In this document: one piece after another, positions 1 through 10,455 of the stretch | Numbering within the stretch: position 1 is the first letter of the stretch | How the letters are laid out: every line of letters begins with the position of its first letter | Source: Mactra quadrangularis | Taxonomy: Eukaryota; Mollusca; Bivalvia; Venerida; Mactridae | Assembly (NCBI GenBank): GCA_025267735.1 | Contig: CM046294.1 | Coordinates: 8,404,001-8,468,000, forward strand | DNA: 64,000 nt | Direction: 5' to 3' | Translations under genes and position numbers: made by a program | Notes under the pieces: model-generated | Databases searched by the model: none | Seen by the model: only the letters and a program-made list of their open reading frames with translations | What the model was told of the DNA's origin: nothing

Positions 1-34
1 AAATAATTAAATTGAACAAAAATACATAACAAAC

Positions 35-106
35 CTTGTGCCTTTTGATCTAGGTCTCTCATCAGACTAAAATTTCTCTGCAGTTCCCCTGGAAGAGACT
101 CCAGAC
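35..106 (-). CDS. ING5: ING4/5-like inhibitor of growth protein, coding exon 2 (partial gene)
   Basis: On the minus strand an acceptor (ttttag) precedes a 72-nt exon that ends in a G before a gt donor. Joined in phase to exon 1, it continues the protein as LESLPGELQRNF followed by SLMRDLDQ. This is the start of the ING N-terminal helical domain, which in human ING4/5 reads ...SIENLPCELQRNF..LMRELDQ. The family are nuclear subunits of HBO1/MOZ-type histone acetyltransferase complexes: the N-terminal coiled coil dimerises and a C-terminal PHD finger binds H3K4me3. The PHD finger and later exons lie off the left edge, so only about 36 residues are visible. The exon begins with 2 nt completing a split Ser codon and ends with 1 nt of the next codon, which fits an internal exon. 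ING4 and ING5 cannot be separated here; most protostomes are expected to have one such gene. Confidence 0.93.
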
Positions 107-515
107 CTAAAACAGGAAAAAATTAATGAATAATAAAGGTATAAGACGCACTTCTTAGTTTTAAGTAAAAACATTTTTAGGTACGAACGACATCGGGGAC
201 GAATCGAGTTACTTTCGTATATTATGACTACCAACATTTACATATTGTCTGTACCAACTAATTTGACACATGAGCAAAGAAAACACGATTGACTCTCGAT
301 ATCAACGTCAAATTTAGATGATAAGAGAGAAAAGTAACTTTAATTTGTTGGCATTTTATGCAAGATTGCGCCAAAAGAAATTGCATCGATTTCTAGACTT
401 GGATGGCAACGTAGATTCGATTTATTGCACTCAATTAATAAATTATATAATTTGCTTTGCGTGAAAGCAATATAAGTAGAGAAAATAATACTCAAAAGAG
501 AGTAAAATGACTTAC

Positions 516-552
516 TGTCCAAATAATGTTCTAAGTACATAGCAGTCGCCAT
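516..552 (-). CDS. ING5: ING4/5-like inhibitor of growth protein, first coding exon
   Basis: The exon encodes MATAMYLEHYLD plus the first base of a Ser codon, and the joined peptide MATAMYLEHYLDS is identical to the start of human ING4/5 as I recall it. The ATG at 552-550 sits in a strong context (CCAAGATGGCG). The exon ends at CA|GTAAGT, a near-perfect donor. The 409-bp intron 1 (107-515) is AT-rich and I see nothing else in it. A longer open frame continues into the intron to about 340, but that part is intronic and should be ignored. The 37-nt coding length and phase 1 end match the 2-nt start of the exon at 35-106. Upstream lies a promoter with several recognisable motifs and then a divergent tRNA gene. 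Confidence 0.95.
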
Positions 553-610
553 CTTGGTTGCTCTAATTGGTCACGTGACGAACTTGTCAAATGACGTCAA
601 ACGTAATTGG
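545..610 (-). promoter_or_regulatory. ING promoter: CCAAT, E-box, CRE and YY1-like motifs
   Basis: Just upstream of the ING start codon are two CCAAT boxes reading on the minus strand (ATTGG at 566-570 and 606-610), a palindromic E-box GTCACGTGAC (570-579) and a consensus CRE TGACGTCA (592-599). A YY1-type motif, CCAAGATGGCGAC (minus strand, 557-545), overlaps the ATG. There is no convincing TATA box for the minus strand. This motif set is typical of short, broadly expressed TATA-less promoters. Motif presence is seen directly; factor binding is inferred. Confidence 0.7.
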
Positions 611-619
611 TTTATATAT
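611..619 (+). promoter_or_regulatory. TATA-like sequence upstream of tRNA-Pro
   Basis: TTTATATATT lies about 28-36 bases upstream of the mature tRNA 5' end, where a TATA element can help RNA polymerase III in some animals. The region is AT-rich, so a chance match is possible. Confidence 0.3.
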
Positions 620-646
620 TGTAATAGACTTCATACTTGTATATGA

Positions 647-718
647 GGCTCGTTGGTCTAGGGGTATGATTCTCGCTTTGGGTGCGAGAGGTCCCGGGTT
701 CAAATCCCGGACGAGCCC
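647..718 (+). tRNA. tRNA-Pro (anticodon TGG)
   Basis: A full 72-nt cloverleaf can be folded by eye. The 7-bp acceptor stem GGCTCGT (647-653) pairs with ACGAGCC (711-717), and the discriminator base is C at 718. The anticodon stem CTCGC/GCGAG encloses the loop TTTGGGT, giving anticodon TGG for Pro CCA codons. The T arm is CCGGG TTCAAAT CCCGG. A-box and B-box (GGTTCAAAT) are intact and there is no intron. A run of four T follows at 723-726. No CCA is encoded, as expected in a eukaryote. It is divergent from the ING gene, 94 bp from the ING start codon. Confidence 0.97.
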
Positions 719-722
719 TTCG

Positions 723-726
723 TTTT
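723..726 (+). terminator. RNA polymerase III T-run after tRNA-Pro
   Basis: TTTT begins five bases after the tRNA 3' end, the usual minimal RNA polymerase III stop signal. Confidence 0.8.
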
Positions 727-1157
727 AATAATATTTTTAATAATTATAACTATTTAGATCTTCGTATTCTTTTTTGTGTGTAAAGAGTAGAACTAAAACT
801 GTTACAAAATTACAGTATATTCTGTTTTTGTTTTTTCATGAAAGTCTTATAAAATACGTTTTGTCTGTTACTTAACATATTCGTACACACATTATGTACA
901 GTGAGCTTCATAGTTAAGATAGTAAGGAAGCTTTACGTCTATGTATGAGAATTCATAATTGTCAGTGGATTTGTTCATTTTAGTGATACTAGACATAGGA
1001 CCGAAGTGACCCTGTCAACGTAAATGTCGTTATAAATATATCAGGCAGAAAAATATGGGCTTCCTGATCTTTTGGCTGTGGGGCTCCAATTTTTCTCAGT
1101 AAGGGAGTCCTGGACTCCTACTTGTAGAATCTTAGTTATAAATCGTTAAACTAATTT

Positions 1158-1285
1158 ATTTTAGCTCGATTGTGAAACAAGTTCTACAACTTATATAAAT
1201 CACTTTCGAGTCCGCTTCTTGATCTTTCAGTACTGAGCTAGTATGATAAAGTTTCTAGCTTAAGGAAACAACGGGGTTTTGTAGA
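1158..1285 (-). mobile_element. SINE-A copy 1 (5'-truncated)
   Basis: Read on the minus strand this matches the body and 3' end of the four other SINE-A copies: ...GGACTCGAAAGTGAT... and a terminal ...GTTTCACAATCGAGCTAAAA. The tRNA-like head is missing, the usual result of incomplete reverse transcription. Confidence 0.75.
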
Positions 1286-2036
1286 ATCCTAGTGTGAACA
1301 CTGCAGTGAATCTTAGTTATTTAAGTTATTGCATATAGCTAAAACATTGACAATAAAATTATGGACGAAAAAATGAAGTATATTTTGACCCTTGAACATT
1401 TTGATTTGACCCCTGAAAATTTGATTTTTACTCTAAAAATTTTGACTGGGGGGGTCTGAAAGTCTAGTTCAAGACCTGGGTCATGAGACATGTGATCGTT
1501 TAACCCCCGGGTTGTTATAACACACAATGAAGGTTCCTGTATAGGGTCCACATGTTAAACCCAGAAATAGGCGACTCGAGCAAGGATACTTAACGGACCC
1601 AGGTTCTCCTCTAGATATTTGAATACTGACCATCACATTGAATAGCATCTGCTACCATTTTGATAATGCCACATGTTTGGCGTAAAACACAGCCTGCCGG
1701 CATACACTTCTTCCAAAAATATTGTACACAATGAACAAATGATTTTTTTGATGACTGTTTTGTGCCAGCAGCCTGTCGTCTCGTGTAATAATTATACAAT
1801 AACAGTAGACCCAAGTTTTGCTTTCATAGTCTGACATCCTCAATATCATATTTTTGATTTAACATTATTGAAAAATTGTTATCCATCGGAAAATTAAGGA
1901 GCTCCTTTTGCCAGTTCTGCAACTGAATTACTTGAGCCTTCAGCAAAACAACACCATTCTATATACGTCTACTTACAAAGGTCAGTTAGACCGTTTGTGT
2001 ACAGAATGAAACAACACAACTTTCAATATCACGATG

Positions 2037-2091
2037 AAGGGAAGTAACTTTTTCTAAGTCGATTTTTAAGTTATAGCAGTTACTCCCCTTT
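2037..2091. repeat. Short foldback: AAGGGAAGTAACT / AGTTACTCCCCTT
   Basis: An inverted repeat of about 13 bases, with one difference, encloses a 28-base spacer. Similar gggagataa / ggaagtaac phrases recur in the window (for example near 9090 and 28,380), so this looks like a small dispersed repeat end rather than a unique site. Confidence 0.45.
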
Positions 2092-3332
2092 GACTATTTT
2101 TTATCGTAAATATTTATATGTCAATTGAGGTATTGAATTGCGCTTCTCAACACAGTTCTTGAAATAAAATAAGATAATAATTAGATCTCTCTATTCAAAA
2201 ATGTGCCTGAAGGAGTAACTCAAATTTTCTGATGTAGGCTACGCATTAGTTCATTTATTTCTATCTTAAAAAATACTAGTCAACGTCTGTAATAGTGTTA
2301 AAATGAGTAATTCTTGATCATGTTTGTCAAACTGACTTACAAAATGGTGAGAAATGTAAAATAAAAAGTAACAAAAATCGCCTTAAAATAATTTAAAGCA
2401 TTACCTATTTTTTTTATGCAAAAATCCACCATCTTTTACAGTTCAATTACAATTTGCACTAAACTTACCATCAGAAAACTGCTTCTCTGCTGCTTCTGAT
2501 TTTTCTTTACAATTTTGAAAAAAAGTTGATATTAAAGACAAAAACTGCAAATTGGCAGCTGATTGGCAGCAATTGATTAATTGTGTTCCTTCATTAAAGA
2601 ATATCTTATTTCTTTTTTATGTTTCTCATATTATTAACATAAACATAAATCGTACATAGCCTCATTTACTGTATTTCTACTTACATACATGTGATTTTTC
2701 TTATGTTCTGTTCATTTCATGCATGTTTGTAATTACTATGTAAATCTTCAGAAAATGGAGGCAATATTTAAAAGATATATAAAATGGTGTATGTGATTAT
2801 ATTTAAAAAAAAATTTTCATAATTTAAATGAGTTATCGCCCTTACACCATAAAAAGTAAGAAACACTTCATATTATGGCCATTTTTATTATACTACAAAA
2901 ATGTATTTTATTTCATTGAATAAGAACTGCATTATATGATTGGTTAATTTTGGTTCGGAAGACTGGGTATGGCTATGTTTATAATTTACGTATTCGGTCC
3001 CAGTTGCACGAAATATCATTTTGTTTTTACTTGAGATTAGATTTTATTTTACACTGAAACTTCCTTGCAACTGCCACTTTCAATACTATTAAATTTTCTG
3101 TTTTATGAAACTAGCCAGGAATAAAATATATCGGTGGGATAATCTTTAAACAGTCAGTTCCGAGTGTTTACCAACATCCATCTTAAAATGGATTCGAGAG
3201 TGGTTAGAAAATAAAACCATCACTTTTTCGATATTTTATGAGTACGCATAATTTTATTCAAATAACCAGTACATAGTTTTTGTTTCATTTCTAGGTTGCA
3301 AGAATAAGGGACTTTAGTCAGTTATCTTTCCC

Positions 3333-3398
3333 TGATAAAATCTGAAGCAATCCAATTGGTAAATAGGTCCTTACAATTGAAATCCTCAGATTTTATCA
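3333..3398. repeat. 66-nt two-part hairpin
   Basis: A perfect 13-base outer arm TGATAAAATCTGA (3333-3345) pairs with TCAGATTTTATCA (3386-3398). An inner arm CAATTGGTAA pairs imperfectly with TTACAATTG around an 8-base loop. A diverged copy of one arm recurs at about 3592-3625 (TAAAATCCGAGTAATCCAAC). Either a small foldback element or a structured RNA; the partial second copy favours a repeat. Confidence 0.5.
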
Positions 3399-3679
3399 TT
3401 GAATTCCTATGTAACGATAACAAAATATTTCATCTAATATCTTTCTTGTTAATAAATATATCAAAATAAGTGATAAAATTTAGATAGTTCTTAACCCTAA
3501 AAATACTTAGCTTGAATTTCAAACAAATTAAATGATTTACAATTTTTTTTATTTCAGATTAATTTTGGCAAATTGACTTTGAAAAGTAAGGGTAAAATCC
3601 GAGTAATCCAACTAATAGGACCTACCCATTTAAAGAGTATACTTTCAGTGATTCTTTGTAGATGTGTTAATAGTAGAAT

Positions 3680-4033
3680 AGGAGCAGTAGTCCAGTGGTT
3701 GGACGCGCGCTAAGGGATCGAGAAGTCCTGGTTTTGAATCCCACTAGGGACACTGCTAATATCCTTGAGCAAGACATTTACCTGCGATTGCTTTACTCCA
3801 CCCAGATGTAAATTGGTACTTGTTAGGGTCATGCACTGTATGCTGTGGCTGCAATCTGAGCCGTATGTTAACAGTTGGTGTGTGACTCGATAATCGGGGA
3901 AGTTAATGTCAAGAGTCGACTGAATTTTGGTAATAATATTAGACTTCAAAAACCTTGCTTTAAGTTTAACTTTGTATGACTCGCGTTGATGATTGTGCCT
4001 GACTGCATGTGTTGCACATCAATAAATAAAGTT
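3680..4033 (+). mobile_element. SINE-D copy 1 (longest copy)
   Basis: The tRNA-like head (AGTCCAGTGGTTGGACGCGCGC ending in a B-box-like GGTTTTGAATCCC) is followed by a conserved core containing CCTTGAGCAAGACATTTACC and CTCCACCCAGATGTAAAT. A long tail then ends in AATAAATAAAG. Two other copies lie at 24,659 and 25,512. The CTTGAGCAAG...CCACCCAG core resembles the deeply conserved core domains known in marine-invertebrate SINEs; family assignment is from memory. Confidence 0.75.
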
Positions 4034-6099
4034 ATTATTGATCATTATTGTCTTCTTCTTATTTAGACGTAATGCTGTCATTAATGACACTTTCATACGG
4101 TGGACAATATCAAAAGCAGGTTAACCAGTTAAAGTATTGATAGAATAGAGAAGAAGTAAGTACGGACAATGCGCAATAGACAAAGATAGAAATAAAGAAA
4201 CAATTTGCAATTACTATACTCATTAAGATTGTTACAGGGAGGTTGTCGCATTGAAAAAACGTAGTATCAAAATATATAAATGAATATAACTTAACTTAAC
4301 ATTTAAGAAGAAAGTTTTCAATTTTATAGTACTGAATGAGCAATTAGGAGATAACCCACCGTTGACAATGACAAAATAACTTTTTTTGGCAGATAATCTA
4401 TTTGGTATGAAATATATCGGAAACTTTTTAAAATTTGACCCTATTTAGACTAAAAATCAATATTTTAGGGATAAAAAGACGCACCCAGGGTTCTTCACAT
4501 ATGCATCCTTAAAGACAGGACGGACCCTCAATAAAAAACCCACCAGAAACAAAACCAACTGAACATTTTTATGTATAGTAGACAATATAGTTCAAAAATA
4601 TCATTTCTATTTAATACTGATCTCGAGCTCGGTTGGTTGGGATTTTTCACACGAAATTAACTGGAACAAGTATGAGTAATATTGTCAAATAAAGTCAAGA
4701 AAATAAATACTAATATCTATAGTTTATATCGTAGATTTAATATTGAACTTGTAATGATGAGTTGGTATTCCTGTTTCACTTTGATCTCAAAATAATTCAT
4801 CGTATGAGTCATCTAGTCTAAAATATGTCTACATTGTCAATCAAAGTCAAAAATCTTTATAATTTCACCTTTTCTATCAACACGGAATGTTAAATATCTT
4901 TAAAAGTGATCGGTTAATCGATTAAAATTGTTTTTTGCTCGTTTAACGTCTTTAGACTCGGGTACATTAAGAACTGTTCACACAAACGTTGTCAGGCTCT
5001 TAATAATTGAGAATTCGGTACAGTTGATTTATTTCAATTTTCTGTCATCGTCGTGTCAATGTTATGAACATGAGATATATTTTTGAGCGTCGCGAATTAA
5101 ACATCGTTGATCATATATGAAGATTTCGCGGCGTGATTTAATATTTTTCGCCTTTTTTGTAGCGTCTTTGAAGCGTAGTCGATCGATTTCACTGAAACCC
5201 CATAATTTTGATTATTAGAAGGGTCGTCTATCATTTAAAATGAATTCATGAAACGTTTATATTTAACTAAGACATATTTTAGGGCCCTAATAAGCCTTTA
5301 ATGAAGTTCTATATCTCAATAAATCGTATATTAACATCTATTAAATTTTGTTTGAAATCTTTTCACCATACAATATTAAAATACAAAATTCTTTATTATT
5401 ACGATGCTCGTTATTTACTAATACTTTGTGCATGGTAGTTTTAAAATGCATTTTAATTGAACTCTTAGTGCATTTTGTATATTGCTAATTCTATTAACTG
5501 TGAATGAATGAGTCAAAAAAAAATTGTCTGCATCAAAATGAATAACTTACCTTATTTCGTATAGCATTTTAGCAATGACTTGAATAACGCATAAATAAAA
5601 CACACCAAACTGTTCAGTTAGCATGTAGATATCTAAATAATTTGTCAGACGAAAATATATCAGAAAAAATCATAGAATGTTAAAAAAGATCTTAATCAAT
5701 TCTAAATATATTGTGGTCTTGAATTATACAGAATTCATCTTTGAACCTTATCCTTTGTTTCATCTTCATGCAGACCTCCTGTGACAATTTTTGAAATAAA
5801 CTTACGATGATTTTTGGCGAACGATAATGGAGAATTAAGTAAATATAATTATAAAGATTTTCTCGTTAAAATTTCTCAATATGAGAGGTAGTGAAAGGTA
5901 AGAAGGAACTCTATGAAAAAATCTGTAAAATCAGTTTGATAACCATGTACTGTCTAAAATCTGTATTATTATGTTACTTGTATAATCACTATTGAAATAA
6001 CATCATTGTATTTGCACTGTATAACCTATTTTTTATTTGTTTACAAATTGTAATTTTAAATTTGCTTATGTATCATGATTTAAAAAATAATAAAGGTTT
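4034..6099. other. Gene-free, AT-rich stretch
   Basis: I see no supported exon, RNA gene or clear repeat until the retroelement-like tail ending AATAATAAAGG at about 6085-6096, which runs straight into a TTCTG tract. Confidence 0.5.
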
Positions 6100-6126
6100 G
6101 TTCTGTTCTGTTCTGTTCTGTTCTGT
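6100..6126. repeat. (TTCTG)n microsatellite, about 5 units
   Basis: A short pentamer tract directly follows AATAATAAAGGTTTG, as if grown from the 3' tail of a retroelement. It belongs to the same pentamer family as five other tracts in the window. Confidence 0.85.
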
Positions 6127-6178
6127 ATGTATGTACATGTTAATATGTTATTGCTCTCCTGTAAGATTATAATAGTTC

Positions 6179-6379
6179 ATTTTAGCTCGACTGTGAAACA
6201 AGTTCTTAAAAGTAAGATTCTTCACTTTCGAGTCCGCTTCCTGACCCCATTACTGAGCTTATAGGATTCAATTTTCTGGCGCGAGTGAACAACGAGGTAG
6301 GTTTTGGATGAGTTCGATCCAACGCTGCTAACCAATGATTACCCGTCAAACGTCGTAACCGCTCTGTCACGCCCGCTTC
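6179..6379 (-). mobile_element. SINE-A copy 2, near full length
   Basis: Read on the minus strand it has the whole family layout: GCGGGCGTGACAGAGCGGTTACGACG (A-box region), a B-box-like segment, the CGAGGTAGG-TT body, GGAAGCGGACTCGAAAGTGA, and the ending GTTTCACAGTCGAGCTAAAA. The head is close to leucine/serine-type tRNA A-boxes. Confidence 0.8.
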
Positions 6380-9300
6380 AGATTGGGAGGAAAATCGGTT
6401 TCTGCCGAGATTGAATGCGGTATACGAAGGATAAATACATGTATATACACGTAGCTGTGTTTCAAAAATGATTTGTCATGAACCAGCTTTAGATTAATCT
6501 GTTAAGTCAGTCAGCGTGCATCAGCGTAAAGAATTATTTATATAAAATACAATTACTTTACATCGCTTACAATAAATTGCACTCCTGATGTCATAAAAGC
6601 ATCGCCCAAGTTGCAAAAGTCGGTTTCGATTCAATTATTTGACCCAAACGCTGTTTAAATATACATAAATAGACGGATTATTACAAATAATTAGATAATT
6701 TGTGGTACTTTTTCAAATAAGTATAATAAAACTTTACATATTTATGATGAACTTGCTAATACTAATACCATATATATCATTAAAAAAAGACGATGGGTGG
6801 AACAGAACATGGGCAGAATGACAGCTTCATGATTTGTATATTTTTTGTCGGCGAATATTTGAAGTTAATCGTAATTTCATTTTCTGTATGATAAGTGTTT
6901 TGATTTCTATTGCTACAAAAGGCGTAAAAATAAAGGCAATGAATCTTTGACTGCCTGACATTTCAAGAATGTATTAAAAGTAGTTTTTGTTTTCCACAGA
7001 AAACATGGTAAACAGTAACGGCTGCTCAAATGACTATATTTTGTAATCAGCAATCCAATAAAACGTAAATCAAATATGATAACATTTTTATATGATAACA
7101 ACACCATACTTGCAAATTATTTCCCTGATGAACGAGTTGCAACACATTTAAGTCTTTCTCCAAATCCAAGATGGCTGCCATTTGTTTCAAGATGGCTGCC
7201 GTTTGTTTCAAGACGGATTATAATTTGTCTAAAGTTGGCTGCCATTTGTTTAAAGATGGCTTATAATTTGTTTTAAGATGGCTGCCAATGGATGCTATTA
7301 GTAACTGCTTTCAGCAAAGATTCGATCAGATAGTCGAAGACCTTAAGACATATTCTTGAATTCGTCTTATAGGTTAGATATCCAATTGAGCATTTGTGAA
7401 ACTTTACAAATATTTAAGATTGACAGGTACATTGTATATGCAGAGAATCAAACACAATGTATTATTTCATTGAATCATTCCTAATGAATTAGATTGAAAT
7501 TCGATTCATTTTTGTTTGATATATTTATATCTCACGCATTCTTTGATCTTCCGTCAATGCATTTTTGAGTCTTTATTCTATGCATTCTATGCATTTTCTT
7601 TTACTTATATCTTTGAATATTCTGAACGATATGAGAACAAGATTATTTGTAATATAACAATAAAGTTCCGCCTTGAAGACCCAGATTGGTTGTTGCACAA
7701 TCATGCAATTTGTGACGATTTTCGTGTCTCACATGCATCATTTGAGAAAAATATAACCCCTTGACTCAGATTATCGAATTTGTTGTCTTAATAGTGGAAC
7801 CTTACTATAGCTGCTTTAAAATTGTTTCTAAACTCGAAATGATAGGAGTATCAAATTTTTTATTTGTTTTGCTTGAAATTTATTCAGTACAATTTCAAGT
7901 CTACCCAATCAATTATCGATCGTGTTTTCGACTTTAAAATAAATATTTAGGCACAGCTTTGTCGGAATTTATTTCGTTATTGCAATTCTAGTTCGTAATT
8001 AAATGTCTACTAAAATTATATTTGGTCATTTATATGATTTTTGTCATTTTCACTGTAAATTGACGCGTTACTTAATGGAAAAAAAACCGCAACAACTTGT
8101 ATTTCCACTGTAGTGAGACTGGCAATGATATATTTTCAATCGTGGTTATGCAGCGTTTGAAATTTGATGTTACATCTAAGTGGGTTAGCTACAAAAAATC
8201 GATCTTACACCGAATTTGACATTTTTTTCAATCGCAGTGGATGTTTTTTCTCAATATTCAAATTTTGAGTCATTGAGTAAAGGATTTATGTTAAAACAAT
8301 TTTGCTTTACTCATTTAATGAGTTGTCACATGATATACTATTGTGTAAAAAGACTAATTTATTAACTCAAATTTATATCTCAATTATTCCCTTAATTTGA
8401 ACTAATTTTAAAACTTTAAAACAAAATTTATATGGTGGTTAGAATCACTGTTGTAGTTTTAATATTTCTCCAATTAGTAAGTGTTGAGTGAAATCTATGG
8501 AAACCAATTATACAGCTTGAGTGAATTAATGCTTCTAAGCAGCGTGTGGTCTGTTTCATTGTTCTGCCCCTTTTATACAAGGGGTTTTACGTCATTAAGT
8601 GTGCATACGCCATGATTATAGTGATTTAGATACGTCGCGGTTGGTGCAAAAATGACAATTTATGAATTACGAATTAATTTTATTATATTTGTTTCAATTA
8701 ATATTGAATAGAAAACATTAAATTGTCACTTTTTACAATAATTTAGACATTTCAATGTCTCCTGATAGCCTACTAGGCGACTTTAGCGTAAACTATATAC
8801 GTCTGGGGGGAGTTAAATTAAACTAAAATAATATAAAACACACGGATGAATCATTGAGCTGTATTCATTGGAGTGATTCTCACGACTGCGTCATTTTTAC
8901 GATACACTCCATTAGAAAGGAATGTTATTCTATTGAACCGGTATTAAAATAGCAATGAATATCTAAATTACTTTGTATTTTCGTAAATAAAATATGATAA
9001 AATACACCAAAATATTATCAGCAATCACTTTGATATTTTTTTACTAAATTATGATATATGCTTTACGCCCGCCAGTTGCTGATAATAAAGGGAGATAATA
9101 ACTACTGAATGTCGTGAAAAAGAACATTATTAATGGTGAAACTTTTATAATATCTTTATATGACAATTTGGTCAGGGTTTGTGATAAAAAAATAACCAAT
9201 AATATTTTATGTCAATTTCAAAGTTATTTATCTCCAATTTAATTGGTTAAACAAAAAAATACAAAAAGTCACGCGGAATGACAAAGCGGTGTCCATTTTT

Positions 9301-9846
9301 TTAATGAGTTGTAATAATAGGTTCATTGATTGTGGAGCGTTTAATTCGATAAAAATTAATGACTTATGCCCACAAACACAAGTAATTTTGAATTAAACAC
9401 ACTGCTAGTGCATGCGTATCACAGATCAACACATACAAAGGTCTTCTCGAGTACAATTGTACCCGATGCAAAATATTCAGAAATCCATTAGGAACGTAGG
9501 TGCCGCCATTTTGTGTATCATATGGCAAACATCATTTTCAATTTGAACAGAGATTGTTATTAATACCCTAACGATTAAATTAAAGATAAAAACAATTATG
9601 ATGATTTACAAATAAGTATGTTCATAAATTGTTTACAAAGCAGTGATGTAATATTAAATACGCTCTTCTTTCCTCGGCTCAAACTCCTAAACATTTTAAT
9701 TTAATTTGAGAATTAACAATGTCTGTTTTAGCCATAAACAAACCCTATTTTGTCACCTCAATTACATGTTTAATGACGTATGCACGTGCGCGCGCGTGCT
9801 GTGCCGGATTATAATAATGTTCATTTACCCATAAATCCGTTTATTT
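6380..9846. other. Gene-free stretch with one minisatellite
   Basis: Apart from the 7167-7291 minisatellite I find only short open frames in AT-rich DNA, none with splice sites or recognisable protein. An ATGGCGGCACC phrase on the minus strand near 9507 looks like a start context, but its frame stops after ten codons. Confidence 0.5.
7167..7291 (+). repeat. About 21-bp minisatellite with AAGATGGCTGCC units
   Basis: About six units of CAAGATGGCTGCCATTTGTTT, some diverged (AAGACGGATTAT, AAAGTTGGCTGCC). Three units keep an intact AAGATGGCTGCC, close to the YY1 consensus AAGATGGCGGC. Confidence 0.8.
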
Positions 9847-9861
9847 CCGCTAGGTGGCATC
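9847..9861 (+). promoter_or_regulatory. CTCF-like motif CCGCTAGGTGGCATC
   Basis: The sequence fits the core CTCF consensus (CC..NAGGTGGCA). It lies in a locally less AT-rich segment with TGACGTG nearby (9874). CTCF is present in most bilaterians; binding here is inferred from one motif only. Confidence 0.3.
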
Positions 9862-10204
9862 GTAACAGTCACATGACGTGTAAACAGTGCCATAACAATA
9901 AACAACGGAAACGATACCAGACGAAACCCGTACAAGAGTTGCAGAGTCTTCAATAATCGCTTAATTCGTTGTTAGATTTGCCGAGGTAATTTCTGCATCA
10001 AATAAACCAAAGCTCTCTTTCATTCCAATTTTACTTTTACTTGCAAAACTAATTTTATGACCTGTGTGTAGTCAGAGCATTTCTGTGCATTAAATAGCAA
10101 CTGGGTCCGTAATGATACGTTTTGAAACAGCGTTTGTGAGTTTTTTGCTCTCAACATTGTCGAGTAAAGGATCTGCTAAAGTTTTTATACAGAACACAAA
10201 TTGT

Positions 10205-10455
10205 TGTTGTTAGTTTTAACACGAACCTGATGGCGCAAGTATAAGGTTTGGACTCCCTAGAACCTGGTTTATTTTCCCGCTGTCCATTCCAAGGCGGACA
10301 TCCTATAACTTAGTTATTTGTTGCGTCCTTTTTACAACAAAAGTTAACAAAATTATGAACGCATCTCTCCCTTTGCTTTTTGACTGTGTGGAAGTCCTGT
10401 GTATTTTTACATGTGCTGTTGAATATATTTTCAGACTCCTGTTTATAATAACATG
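10205..10455 (+). mobile_element. Dispersed repeat E, copy 1
   Basis: Homologous along about 250 bp to 15,219-15,500 in the same orientation. Shared landmarks are AACACGA.C.TG, AGAACCTGGTTTA, TTCCAAGG, GTGGCGTCCTT-like, CATCTCTC.CTTTGCTTT.TG, TGTTG...GA.AT.TTTTCAGACTCCT. The AACCTGGTTTAAACCCC region of copy 2 could be a worn B box, so a SINE is possible. No coding capacity. Confidence 0.7.

Larger units (their letters stand above)
727..3332. other. Gene-free stretch with repeat fragments
   Basis: No exon is supported. It holds a truncated SINE-A copy (1158-1285), an unusual 1376-1460 tract with repeated TTGACCC/TTTGA phrases before a G run, and a small foldback at 2037-2091. Two overlapping minus-strand frames at 1611-1849 end without splice or homology support. 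Confidence 0.6.

Noticed and set aside
1611..1849. Two minus-strand frames, one Cys-containing (KKCMPAGCVLRQTCG)
   Set aside because: Two frames overlap with no way to choose between them, and no splice sites or family match are visible.
9497..9520. Minus-strand ATGGCGGCACC start-like context
   Set aside because: The frame stops after ten codons and no donor site follows closely; AAATGGCGGC phrases also occur in dispersed repeats.
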